Part shown: positions 6,958 to 14,732 of the stretch, piece after piece | Layout: each line of letters starts with the position of its first letter | Position numbering within the stretch: position 1 is the first letter of the stretch | Source of the DNA: Candidatus Caccousia avistercoris | Lineage (GTDB): Bacteria > Bacillota > Clostridia > Oscillospirales > Acutalibacteraceae | Reading direction: 5' to 3' | DNA length: 21,510 bases | NCBI GenBank assembly: GCA_018715025.1 | Contig: DVMK01000266.1 | Location: 1 to 21,510 of the forward strand | Notes under the pieces: model-generated | Seen by the model: the letters and a program-made list of their open reading frames with translations, nothing else | What the model was told of the DNA's origin: nothing | Databases searched by the model: none | Translations under genes and position numbers: made by a program

Positions 6958-9900
6958 ATGCCATTGGAAAACCAGAACCCAGAGCTTCTGCAGCGCCAGC
7001 GCCAGCAGCGCATAGAGCTGAAAGACAATTTTTTCCGTCAGGACGGGCTTCAGCAGAGGATGGCGGAAACCACCCAGCAGATGCTGAATCGGAAAGAGGA
7101 ACTGCGGAACCGTCTTAAGGGCCAAATTCCGGAAGGCCCCCTTCCCCAGTCCGGGGAGGCTCTGGCCCGGATTAGGCCCAGCTACGCAGAGCGCAAAAAG
7201 CTGAAAGCGGAAAAGAAGGCGGTCAAATCCGTACTGATGAAATCCGCGCAGGCCGTGAGGGCCGGCTCGGCGGCATACCGCTCCATGGAACGGTATGCCA
7301 GCGAAGGGGACCACGTCTCAGAAAAGACGGAGAACCAGCTGGAGAAAGCCCAGAAGAAGCTTCTGTCAGACACTCTGGAGGCCATTCAGGAAAAGGAAAA
7401 GCTGCTGCTGAGCGGCGTTTCTTCTGAAAAAGAACGCCTGGAGGTGCAGAGAAGCTGCCAGGATGAGCGCGTTCAGGCCGCCGCCCGGTACGCCGCTTCT
7501 TTGCCGGAGGGCAGCGTACAGCGGCAGAAGGCGATGGCCATGAAGGAAAAGGCGCAGATCCAGAGGAATGATTTCCACCGCCTGCTGAAGATTCTGAACA
7601 TGCCGGACGGCCCGGAAAAGGACAACGCCGCCGCCACCTATAAGCGGCACAAAAAGTTCGATTTCTTCAAAGGGATTTTCCGCAAGGACAACCCCCTTTC
7701 CCGAGAAGAGGCGGCTTACCGTTCCCCCGGCGGCGCTCTTTTTGTCAACAAGGGAAGAGCCTTCTTCGGGGGCACCAAGCCCATGTATATTTTTGAAAAC
7801 AGGAACGAGCAGCTGGGGAACGACGGCGGCGAGCCCGTCTACCAGGAATACCTGTACAAGGAAGCGATTAACTGCATCGGCTTTGACAAGCCCCAGGGCG
7901 CGCTGGTGACGGAAGCGGCCTCCCAGCTGCAGCAGAGGCTCTGCGGGCCCGACCACTCCATCCCCGCCCAGGCGGTGCGCGTCAACGGCAAAGTGGTGGG
8001 CTCCCTTCAGAAAAAGGTGGAAAGCTGGCGGGACGGGGACGTGGGCGGAACCCCGCCGCCGGACCTGTTCCAGTGGCAGCAGAATCCGGACGAAACCCTG
8101 AACGCGGACACGCCGGAAATGGAGGAGATCCGGGCGGGGCTTCTGCGGGAGCACGCTCTGGACTGGCTGCTGTGCAATTTCGACACCAAGGGAGAAAACT
8201 TCCTGTTCGACCGGCAGCGCCGCCTGGTTTCCTTTGACAAGGAGGCCTCCTTCTCCTTCCTGAACGACAGCGGCTCCCAGGATATGAGCTATACCTATAA
8301 GCCCCATTCCAACGATACCATTTATAATGTGCTGTTCCGCCGCTACGCCCAAGGGCAGCAAACGCTGGATCTGACCAAAACCGCCCAGGTGCTGGAGCAG
8401 ATCGAAGCCATGGACGACGGGGAATATATGCAGCAGTTCGAGGCCATGCTCACGGAAAAGTACGGGTCCAATACGGAGGATTACCGGGAGCAGCGGGAGA
8501 AAATTCTGCAGAGGAAACGGGAAATTCGGCAGAAATACGCGGCCTTTTACGGGAAGCTTATTCAGGAGCGCCGGAACAGCCTGGCCGCCGCCGGGCAGCC
8601 GGACGACACTCAGGGCCTTCTGGCAGAGGACGGCACGCCCCTCTTCCTGGAAACCAGGGCCTCGGTGGCGGAAAAGCTGGGCCTGCCGGAGGATCAGATT
8701 GTTCAGGAAACCATCCCCTTGCGGGTGGAGGCCCAGAAGCGGATGGAGCGCCTGCAAAAGCCGGATCCGTCCTTTGACCTTGCCGCCGCCCTGCAGAAGC
8801 CTCTGGACATTGCCAGCGTGACCCGCCAGCCCCTGGACCTGGCAAAGGGGCTGGAAGAATTTGAACGCCTGACCAGAATCCAAGCCGTCCGCAGCTCCAT
8901 GGAAGCTTGGGATGCGCTGGACGCCGCCGCCAAGGAACAGTGCGGCAGGCTTCTGGAACAGAAGGATGCCTTTACCACCGTCCTCTTCCGAGAAATGCAG
9001 CGCCTCCACGTGAAAATTGACACGCTGAGCGGCAGGGCTTCCTTCTGCAAGCCAATCAACGCTAATACAGAGCGGAAAGAGGACCAACTTGCGCAGAACG
9101 CCGCAGACCAGCTGCAATATCTGTCTTTGACAGAGAACCTCCGGCAGCAGGCCCGGGCAGCCCGGGCGGCGGTTCCCGCCCTCACCCCGGCGGAAAAGCA
9201 GCAGGCCGTTGAAAAGGAAAGGGCCGATTTCCGCGCCCTGTGGGGCGATACCCTACCGGAGGATATGGCAGAGGGGCAGTGGTACGATTTTCGCCAGCAG
9301 ATGGGCAATAGAAGCAGAAATCAGATCCAGGCCCGCAGCAGGCGATCCGATGCGTTCTGGAACGGCGTTACCGGCGACCAGAGGCAAAAATGGTCCGTCC
9401 TGCCGGACAATGTCCGCCGCGACGTGGTGGGTATGTTGGGCGGCCTGCACCAGGACGTGGACCACGCCGAGGTGCAAAGCCTGCTGGATGGTCTGGCGCA
9501 GCTGAAGCAGATGGATGAAAAAGCAGGGGAACAGCCCGCAGAATTCCAGAACGTTCTGCAGGCGCTTACGGCCCAGTACAATACCTGCTACCAGCGGTTT
9601 ATGGCGTATGCCCAGCCTATTTTGGCCCGCCAGGGCACCGCCTACACCATGGCCGGCATGGCGATGCAAACAGAGGATATGTACAACCTGTACGGCTATT
9701 GGCAGGCTATGTCGGAATTTTACAGGCAGACCCCCAGCCTGTTTTTCACCATTCCCGCGCAGCAGATCGATGAGGTTCGCAAGGTGGGTCTTTTCGTTTA
9801 CAGCCACTGCCTCCGGGATTTGAGCAAAAGTACCGATACCCGCGGCGGCCTGAGGGACGGCGGCTTCCCAGACGGCGACCACGGCTTCGGAAGCGCCCTT

Positions 9901-10095
9901 ACCCAGCAGATTCTGGAGGAGGAGTACAGCGGCGAGGAGGTAAAAGAGGTTACCGCCCAGTACGACCGCCTTCCCGCGTGGAGCCCAATCCGGCAGCGCG
10001 TGGAGGATTATGCCAGGCAGCGCGGCGTTTCCCCCGCCGTGGCGGCCTGCCTCATGCGCCACCATGTTCCGGCGGGGGACGGGCAGCAGGGCTGA
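6958..10095 (+). CDS. 1045-aa protein with putative atypical kinase core
   Basis: ATG with AAGGAGG about 9 nt upstream, 15 bp after the acetyltransferase-like gene. No signal peptide or membrane helix. Residues 1-250 are charged and Gln-rich and look like long helices or coiled coil. About 255-450 reads like a kinase fold: F-F-G-G-T-K as a glycine-rich turn, K301 in Y-L-Y-K-E-A as candidate ATP-binding lysine, E319 in the next helix as its partner, D402-W-L-L-C-N407-F-D409-x-x-x-E-N414-F as catalytic loop, and S-F-D427-K-E in place of DFG. The N-x-D-x-x-x-x-N arrangement is closer to HipA/PI3-PI4-kinase-like families than to Ser/Thr kinases. Residues 480-1045 are mostly helical and unrecognised. 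No known effector name can be assigned. A kinase-type effector or toxin is an inference from the motifs and neighbours; a structural role is the alternative. Confidence 0.6.
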   Translation: MPLENQNPELLQRQRQQRIELKDNFFRQDGLQQRMAETTQQMLNRKEELRNRLKGQIPEGPLPQSGEALARIRPSYAERKKLKAEKKAVKSVLMKSAQAVRAGSAAYRSMERYASEGDHVSEKTENQLEKAQKKLLSDTLEAIQEKEKLLLSGVSSEKERLEVQRSCQDERVQAAARYAASLPEGSVQRQKAMAMKEKAQIQRNDFHRLLKILNMPDGPEKDNAAATYKRHKKFDFFKGIFRKDNPLSREEAAYRSPGGALFVNKGRAFFGGTKPMYIFENRNEQLGNDGGEPVYQEYLYKEAINCIGFDKPQGALVTEAASQLQQRLCGPDHSIPAQAVRVNGKVVGSLQKKVESWRDGDVGGTPPPDLFQWQQNPDETLNADTPEMEEIRAGLLREHALDWLLCNFDTKGENFLFDRQRRLVSFDKEASFSFLNDSGSQDMSYTYKPHSNDTIYNVLFRRYAQGQQTLDLTKTAQVLEQIEAMDDGEYMQQFEAMLTEKYGSNTEDYREQREKILQRKREIRQKYAAFYGKLIQERRNSLAAAGQPDDTQGLLAEDGTPLFLETRASVAEKLGLPEDQIVQETIPLRVEAQKRMERLQKPDPSFDLAAALQKPLDIASVTRQPLDLAKGLEEFERLTRIQAVRSSMEAWDALDAAAKEQCGRLLEQKDAFTTVLFREMQRLHVKIDTLSGRASFCKPINANTERKEDQLAQNAADQLQYLSLTENLRQQARAARAAVPALTPAEKQQAVEKERADFRALWGDTLPEDMAEGQWYDFRQQMGNRSRNQIQARSRRSDAFWNGVTGDQRQKWSVLPDNVRRDVVGMLGGLHQDVDHAEVQSLLDGLAQLKQMDEKAGEQPAEFQNVLQALTAQYNTCYQRFMAYAQPILARQGTAYTMAGMAMQTEDMYNLYGYWQAMSEFYRQTPSLFFTIPAQQIDEVRKVGLFVYSHCLRDLSKSTDTRGGLRDGGFPDGDHGFGSALTQQILEEEYSGEEVKEVTAQYDRLPAWSPIRQRVEDYARQRGVSPAVAACLMRHHVPAGDGQQG

Positions 10096-10143
10096 TTTTC
10101 CCTTCCGCCCCTCCGGAAAGAGGCGCTTTTCCAATAGAATTCG

Positions 10144-10178
10144 CCGGGCCCGGTGCAAAGCGCACCAGGCCCGGTTTT
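10144..10178 (+). terminator. Rho-independent terminator after the kinase-like gene
   Basis: CCGGGCC at 10144-10150 pairs with GGCCCGG at 10168-10174. GGTGC/GCACC pairs inside after one mismatch, with an AAAGC loop and TTTT at 10175-10178. It lies 49 bp past the stop codon and separates this unit from the next promoter. Confidence 0.85.
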
Positions 10179-10217
10179 CTCCCTTCCCCGGCTGGAACAT
10201 GAAATTTGAAACAACGG

Positions 10218-10246
10218 TTGACAGCCCCGCCGGATTTGATTACACT
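10218..10246 (+). promoter_or_regulatory. Sigma-70-type promoter for the URO-D-like/uxuA unit
   Basis: A perfect -35 TTGACA (10218-10223) is followed after exactly 17 bp by TACACT (10241-10246; four of six consensus bases). The start point would be near 10253. Confidence 0.65.
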
Positions 10247-10257
10247 GAAACAAAAGG

Positions 10258-10280
10258 GGGGCGGGGAAAGGCCCCGCCCC
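10258..10280 (+). promoter_or_regulatory. GC-only 9-bp hairpin in the 5' leader
   Basis: GGGGCGGGG (10258-10266) pairs perfectly with CCCCGCCCC (10272-10280) around a 5-nt loop. It sits at the very start of the predicted transcript and 14 nt before the ribosome-binding site GGTGAGGAG. No U-tract follows, so it is not a simple terminator; it may protect the mRNA 5' end. Confidence 0.5.
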
Positions 10281-10312
10281 GCGATTCCAAAATTGGTGAG
10301 GAGAATGAAAAA

Positions 10313-11371
10313 ATGACGTCACAGGAACGGATTCAGAGAATGTTTCAGCACAGGGAGGCCGACCGGATTCCCATTGTGGACGTCCCGTGGGAGGGGACCC
10401 TGCGCCGCTGGGCACGGGAGGGAATGCCCGCGGGAATGGACTGGCGCGACTATTTCGCCGTGGATAAAATCGCTTCCATCGGGGTGGACGTAAGCCCCCG
10501 CTACCCCCGCAGGGTGCTGGAGGAAACGGAGCGGTACATCATCTCCTCTGACGAGTGGGGCGTGACCAAAAAGGAATTCCGCGAGCTGGACTCCACCCCC
10601 GAGTCGCTTCATTTCCAGGTTTCCACCCCTGAAGCCTGGAAGGAGGCCAAGGCCCGCATGACCCCCACGCCCGACCGTATCGACTGGAAATATCTGGAGG
10701 AAAATTATCCCCGCTGGAAGGCGGAGGGCCAGTGGATTCAGGGAATTTTCTGGTTTGGCTTTGACGTGACCCATTCCCACATGGTGGGCACGGAAACGCT
10801 GCTCGTCGCCATGCTGGAGGATCCGGACTGGGTTTCTGACATGTTCAACACCTATCTGGACATGAACATCGCCCTGTTTGACATGATTTGGGAAGCGGGC
10901 TACCGGTTCGACAGCATGTTTTGGTACGACGACATGGGGTACAAAAACACCCCCTTCTTCTCCAACCAGCTGTACCGCGAGCTTCTGCAGCCGGTGCACA
11001 AGCGGGCCGTCCAGTGGGCCAAAGACCATGGGCTGTACGCCCACCTGCACTCCTGCGGGGACATTATGCCCCTCATTCCCGACGTGCTGGAAACCGGCGT
11101 GGACGCGCTGAACCCCATTGAGATCAAAGCCGGAATGGACATCCGCCGCCTGAAGGAGGAATACGGGGACCGCCTCGTGCTTCACGGCGGCGTCAACGCC
11201 ATGCTCATGCCGGATGCGGAAAAGACCGTGGCCATGGAGCAGGAGCTTCTTCCCCTGCTGAAGGAGAAGGGCGGGTACATTTTTTCCAGCGACCATTCCA
11301 TTCCCAACGCGGTTTCCCTGGAAACCTACCGGAGGATTGTGGAAGCGGCCAAGGAATACGGCAAATATTAA
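10313..11371 (+). CDS. Uroporphyrinogen decarboxylase superfamily protein (probably not HemE)
   Basis: 352 aa. The open frame runs further upstream, but the ATG at 10313 is chosen because GGTGAGGAG ends 9 nt before it and the N-terminus M-T-S-x-E-R-I-x-R-M-F matches the family opening. The URO-D barrel is recognisable: D-R-I-P near residue 20, H-S-C-G-D-I-M-P-L-I-P-D-V-L-E in the C-terminal half, then N-P-I-E, H-G-G-V-N and the final G-Y-I-F-S-S-D-H-S-I-P. HemE's usual R-Q-A-G-R substrate segment near the N-terminus is absent. The MtaA/MtbA zinc-site cysteine near the C-terminus is also not seen (D-H-S instead), though H-x-C remains. Likely an uncharacterised URO-D-family enzyme of the kind often annotated in Clostridia. 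It is 24 bp upstream of uxuA, which suggests a role linked to sugar-acid use. Confidence 0.75.
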   Translation: MTSQERIQRMFQHREADRIPIVDVPWEGTLRRWAREGMPAGMDWRDYFAVDKIASIGVDVSPRYPRRVLEETERYIISSDEWGVTKKEFRELDSTPESLHFQVSTPEAWKEAKARMTPTPDRIDWKYLEENYPRWKAEGQWIQGIFWFGFDVTHSHMVGTETLLVAMLEDPDWVSDMFNTYLDMNIALFDMIWEAGYRFDSMFWYDDMGYKNTPFFSNQLYRELLQPVHKRAVQWAKDHGLYAHLHSCGDIMPLIPDVLETGVDALNPIEIKAGMDIRRLKEEYGDRLVLHGGVNAMLMPDAEKTVAMEQELLPLLKEKGGYIFSSDHSIPNAVSLETYRRIVEAAKEYGKY

Positions 11372-11395
11372 GCGGCAGGCAGGGAGGTGCGGGAT

Positions 11396-12484
11396 ATGGA
11401 AATGACGTTCCGTTGGTTCGGCAGCGAATGGGACTCGGTGCAGCTTTCGCAGATTCGCCAGATCCCCGGGGTGACGGGGGTAATTACCACCCTGTATGGG
11501 GCGGCCCCCGGCGATCCCTGGAGCCGGGAGGAGATCCGCGCCCTGCGGGAGGAGGTGGAGGCCGCCGGGCTGCACATTTCCGGCATTGAAAGCGTGAATG
11601 TCCACGACTCCATCAAGGCGGGTTCCCCCGACCGGGACCAGTACATCGAACACTACATCGCCACCCTGCGGAATCTGGGGGAGGAGGGCGTCCGCCTGGT
11701 GTGCTACAACTTTATGCCCGTGTTCGACTGGACCCGCACCGAGCTGGCCCGTCCCCGTCCCGACGGCTCCACCGTACTGGCCTACAGCCAGAAGGCCGTC
11801 GACGCCATGGATCCCTCCGCCATGTTTCGCTCCATCGAGGGGGATGTGAACGGCTTCGTGCTGCCCGGCTGGGAGCCGGAGCGCATGGGCCGCATCCGCG
11901 AACTGTTCCGCCTGTACCAGGGGGTGGACGGGGAAAAGCTGCTGGAAAACCTGCGCTATTTTCTGGAAGCCATCCTGCCGGTATGCCGGAAGTATGACAT
12001 CTATATGGCCATCCACCCGGATGATCCCGCCTGGAGCGTGTTCGGCCTGCCCCGCATCGTCACCAGCCTGCCCGGCCTGCAGCGCATCCTGACCATGGTG
12101 GACGACCCCCACAACGGTGTCACCTTCTGCTCCGGCTCCTACGGCACCAACCCGGAAAACGACCTGCCGGGGATGATCCGCGCCCTGAAGGGGCGGATCC
12201 ATTTCGCCCATGTGCGCAACCTGCGCCACAACTTCCCCGGCGATTTTGAAGAGGCCGCCCACCTTTCCTCAGACGGCAGCTTTGACATGTACGAAATCAT
12301 GAAGGCCCTGTACGACACGGGCTTTTCCGGCCCCATCCGCCCCGACCACGGCCGCATGATCTGGGGCGAGCGGGCCATGCCCGGCTACGGCCTGTACGAC
12401 CGCGCCCTGGGCGCCGCCTACCTGAACGGCCTGTGGGAGGCCATCGCCAAAAGCAGCGGCAGGGGCCCTTCCTTGCAAGCCTAA
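11396..12484 (+). CDS. uxuA: Mannonate dehydratase
   Basis: Converts D-mannonate to 2-keto-3-deoxy-D-gluconate in hexuronate (glucuronate) catabolism, in the cytoplasm with a divalent metal. 362 aa from the ATG at 11396, with AGGGAGGTG 6 nt upstream; a GTG at 11387 lies inside that site. Family hallmarks run through the protein: M-T-F-R-W-F-G near the start, I-P-G-V-T-G-V-I-T, N-F-M-P-V-F-D-W-T-R-T, I-H-P-D-D-P, F-C-S-G-S-Y-G-T-N-P-x-N-D, H-x-R-N and R-P-D-H-G-R-M-I-W-G-E, which include the metal-binding His/Cys/Asp residues. The length fits the Gram-positive type. No uxaC, uxuB, kdgK or transporter gene is nearby, so the rest of the pathway must lie elsewhere. Confidence 0.95.
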   Translation: MEMTFRWFGSEWDSVQLSQIRQIPGVTGVITTLYGAAPGDPWSREEIRALREEVEAAGLHISGIESVNVHDSIKAGSPDRDQYIEHYIATLRNLGEEGVRLVCYNFMPVFDWTRTELARPRPDGSTVLAYSQKAVDAMDPSAMFRSIEGDVNGFVLPGWEPERMGRIRELFRLYQGVDGEKLLENLRYFLEAILPVCRKYDIYMAIHPDDPAWSVFGLPRIVTSLPGLQRILTMVDDPHNGVTFCSGSYGTNPENDLPGMIRALKGRIHFAHVRNLRHNFPGDFEEAAHLSSDGSFDMYEIMKALYDTGFSGPIRPDHGRMIWGERAMPGYGLYDRALGAAYLNGLWEAIAKSSGRGPSLQA

Positions 12485-12518
12485 TTCACGAAAGAGGGAT
12501 GCTCTAAAAAGAAAAAAC

Positions 12519-12563
12519 AAAAGCCGGAGCCAAAGGGAAATTCATCCCCTGGCTCCGGCTTTT
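12519..12563. terminator. Bidirectional terminator between uxuA and rnfB
   Basis: AAAAGCCGGAGCCA at 12519-12532 pairs with TGGCTCCGGCTTTT at 12550-12563 around a 17-nt loop. The A and T runs on both flanks make it work in both directions, ending the uxuA transcript and the convergent rnf transcript. Confidence 0.9.
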
Positions 12564-12596
12564 TGCAGCGGTCCGCTGCAGAGGAGGAACCGTCTG

Positions 12597-13403
12597 TTAC
12601 TTGACGGTCTCCATGCCCACCATCTGAATCACATGGCGGGGGCATACCTCTGCGCATTTGCCGCAGGCAGTGCACTTTTCCGGGTCAACCACCGCGTGGA
12701 AATCCTTCACGCGGATGGCGCCGGCCTCGCAGGTTTTCTCGCACTTCATGCAGCCAATGCAGCCAATTTTGCACACTTTGTTGGTGAGGGCGCCCTTGTC
12801 GCAGCTGCTGCACCGCACCACGGCCTGCGGCTTGTAGGGCACCATTTCAATCAGGTGCTTGGGGCAGGCCTTTACGCAAATGGTACAGCCCCTGCAGCGC
12901 TCCGGATCCACATGGGCCACGCCGTTGCACACGTCGATGGCCCCGTACTGGCAGGCCTTCTGGCAGTCGCCCAGGCCCATGCAGCCGTACTGGCAGCTGG
13001 CGGGGCCGCCCGCCAGCTGCACCGCGGCGGAGCAGCCCGGTATGCCCTCGTACTCCATTTTGTCGCTGGTGTAGTCGCAGCTGCCGAAGCAGCGCACCAC
13101 AGCCACCTTCCGTTCCATGCTTACGCCGCCCAGGCCCAGAAATTCCGAAATTTCCGCGGCCACCTCGGCGCCGCCGGGGGAACACAGCCCGGGCTTTGCC
13201 TCGCCCTTGGCCAGGGCGGCGGCGTAGCCGGAGCAGCCGGAAAAGCCGCAGGCGCCGCAGTTGGCCCCGGGCAGCATTTCCGTAATGGCTTCTGCCTTTT
13301 CATCCTTGGGCACGGCCATGACAATAGAGGCCACCGCCAGGCCCAGCCCGGCGATCAGGCCAATCCCCGCCACAATGGCGACCGGCAATAAAATTTCATA
13401 CAT
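12597..13403 (-). CDS. rnfB: Rnf complex subunit B (iron-sulfur electron-transfer subunit)
   Basis: Peripheral iron-sulfur subunit that takes part in electron entry from ferredoxin on the cytoplasmic face of the Rnf complex. 268 aa. An N-terminal helix (about 5-30) anchors it. C49-x2-C52-x4-C57...C74 is the conserved Fe-S domain of RnfB. Further cysteine-rich segments follow, including C-R-G-C-T-I-C-V-K-A-C-P, I-G-C-M-K-C-E-K-T-C and C-T-A-C-G-K-C-A-E-V-C-P, so several [4Fe-4S] ferredoxin-type clusters are expected. That long form is typical of clostridial RnfB. It is the last gene of the operon, 16 bp after rnfA, and is followed by the shared terminator. Confidence 0.96.
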   Translation of the reverse strand: MYEILLPVAIVAGIGLIAGLGLAVASIVMAVPKDEKAEAITEMLPGANCGACGFSGCSGYAAALAKGEAKPGLCSPGGAEVAAEISEFLGLGGVSMERKVAVVRCFGSCDYTSDKMEYEGIPGCSAAVQLAGGPASCQYGCMGLGDCQKACQYGAIDVCNGVAHVDPERCRGCTICVKACPKHLIEMVPYKPQAVVRCSSCDKGALTNKVCKIGCIGCMKCEKTCEAGAIRVKDFHAVVDPEKCTACGKCAEVCPRHVIQMVGMETVK

Positions 13404-13419
13404 AAGCCCCTGCCCCCTT

Positions 13420-14043
13420 TCAGCCCAGCAGGCCGTCTACAAGGCCCTGGAACCCCAGGAAGGAGACGGCCACAAGGGAAGCGGCGATGAGGGTAATGGG
13501 AAGCCCGCGCAGCGTTTTGGGAATGTCGCAGGTTTCCAGGCGCTCCCGCACGCCGGCGAACAGCACCATCGCCACCAAAAAGCCAATGCCAGAGCCAAAG
13601 GCGTTCACCAGCGCCTGCACAAAGCCGAAGCTGTCCGGGGAGGCGGTGTGCTTGTCAATGACCAGCATGGTGACACCCAGCACGGCGCAGTTGGTGGTGA
13701 TGAGGGGCAGGTAAATGCCCAGGGCGTTGTACAGGGGCGGCATATACCGCTTCAGGGTGATCTCAATGAGCTGCACCAGCGCGGCGATGATCAAAATAAA
13801 TACAATGGTCTGCAGGTACGCCAGGCCGTTGGGCACCAGGATCCCGTAATAGATGGGCCAGGTCACGGCGGTGGAGATGACCATTACCAGGGTAACGGCC
13901 AGGCTCATGCTGGCGGCGGTGTTCAGCTTTTTGGAAACGCCCAAAAAGGGGCAGATGCCAAGGAATTTGCTTAAAATATAGTTTTCTGTCAGGATGGCTG
14001 CCAGAAAAATGGAAACCAGTCCCTTGATTGTCTCGCCGTTCAT
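13420..14043 (-). CDS. rnfA: Rnf complex subunit A
   Basis: Integral membrane subunit of the ion-pumping ferredoxin:NAD+ oxidoreductase. 207 aa with about six helices; RnfA and RnfE form the central membrane pair. Typical segments are T-E-N-Y-I-L-S-K-F-L-G-I-C-P-F-L-G-V-S near residues 19-38 and N-C-A-V-L-G-V in the middle, whose cysteines are the candidate ligands of the intramembrane Fe-S cluster described for Rnf/Nqr. Its ATG overlaps the rnfE stop by 4 bp, implying translational coupling. Confidence 0.96.
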   Translation of the reverse strand: MNGETIKGLVSIFLAAILTENYILSKFLGICPFLGVSKKLNTAASMSLAVTLVMVISTAVTWPIYYGILVPNGLAYLQTIVFILIIAALVQLIEITLKRYMPPLYNALGIYLPLITTNCAVLGVTMLVIDKHTASPDSFGFVQALVNAFGSGIGFLVAMVLFAGVRERLETCDIPKTLRGLPITLIAASLVAVSFLGFQGLVDGLLG

Positions 14044-14729
14044 TTCTCAGCGGCCTCCTTTTCCTGCAGCTTTGAGCAGCTCCCGGCCAGGGGGCAGCCC
14101 TTGCAGCCAATCTCCTCCGGGGCCTTCCCTTCGCCCGAAAGCCGGTTGGCAAGGGCGATGAGCAGGCCGAACACAAAGAAGCCGCCGGGCGGGAGAATGA
14201 AGATGATGATAGGGTCCATAAAGCCGGAGAGGATGGGCAGGCCGAACACCGTGCCGGAGCCCAGCAGCTCACGGATGATGCCCATGAGCAGCAGGGTGGC
14301 GGTGAAGCCTACGCCCATGCCCAGGCCGTCCACAATGGAGGGAAGGACACGGTTCTTGTTGGCGAACATTTCCGCCCGGCCCAGGATGATGCAGTTCACC
14401 ACGATGAGGGGCAGATAGATCCCCAGGGCGCTGTCCAGATCCGGAAAATAGGCCTGCACAAACATCTGAACAATGGTAACGAAGCCCGCGATGATGGTGA
14501 TGTAGGAGGGAATCCGCACCTTGTCGGGAATCACATTGCGCAGCAGGGAGATAATGGCGTTGGAGCACACCAGCACAAAGGTGGTGGCAAGCCCCATGCC
14601 AATGGCGTTGGTTGCCGCCGTGCTGACGGCCAGGGTAGCGCAGGTGCCCAGCACCAGGCGAAGCACCGGGTTTTCCTTTACAATGCCCTTGGTAAACTCC
14701 TGCCAAAGCGTTTTGTTCTGCTTGGCCAT
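14040..14729 (-). CDS. rnfE: Rnf complex subunit E
   Basis: Integral membrane subunit paired with RnfA. 229 aa. About six helices carry the family segments N-P-V-L-R-L-V-L-G-T-C, I-Y-L-P-L-I-V-V-N-C-I-I-L-G-R-A and L-P-P-G-G-F-F, with conserved cysteines matching those in RnfA. The C-terminal tail, after the last helix, adds C209-x2-C212-x5-C218 in an otherwise polar stretch, possibly an extra metal or redox site. It starts 3 bp after the rnfG stop and overlaps rnfA by 4 bp. Confidence 0.95.
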   Translation of the reverse strand: MAKQNKTLWQEFTKGIVKENPVLRLVLGTCATLAVSTAATNAIGMGLATTFVLVCSNAIISLLRNVIPDKVRIPSYITIIAGFVTIVQMFVQAYFPDLDSALGIYLPLIVVNCIILGRAEMFANKNRVLPSIVDGLGMGVGFTATLLLMGIIRELLGSGTVFGLPILSGFMDPIIIFILPPGGFFVFGLLIALANRLSGEGKAPEEIGCKGCPLAGSCSKLQEKEAAEK

Positions 14730-14732
14730 GGG

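Noticed and set aside
7366..9117. 583-residue open frame antisense to the kinase-like gene
   Set aside because: It lies inside a longer gene with good start signals and a terminator; its composition is that of a shadow frame.
6958..10095. Phage tape-measure or SMC-like protein
   Set aside because: The coiled-coil-like N-terminus invites this, but there is no membrane segment, Walker motif or phage gene nearby, and the kinase-like core explains the central region better.
10313..11371. HemE (heme biosynthesis) assignment
   Set aside because: The N-terminal R-Q-A-G-R substrate segment is missing and no heme gene is nearby; only superfamily membership is supported.
10319..12262. 647-residue open frame on the minus strand
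   Set aside because: It spans two well-recognised plus-strand genes (URO-D-like and uxuA) and has shadow-type composition.
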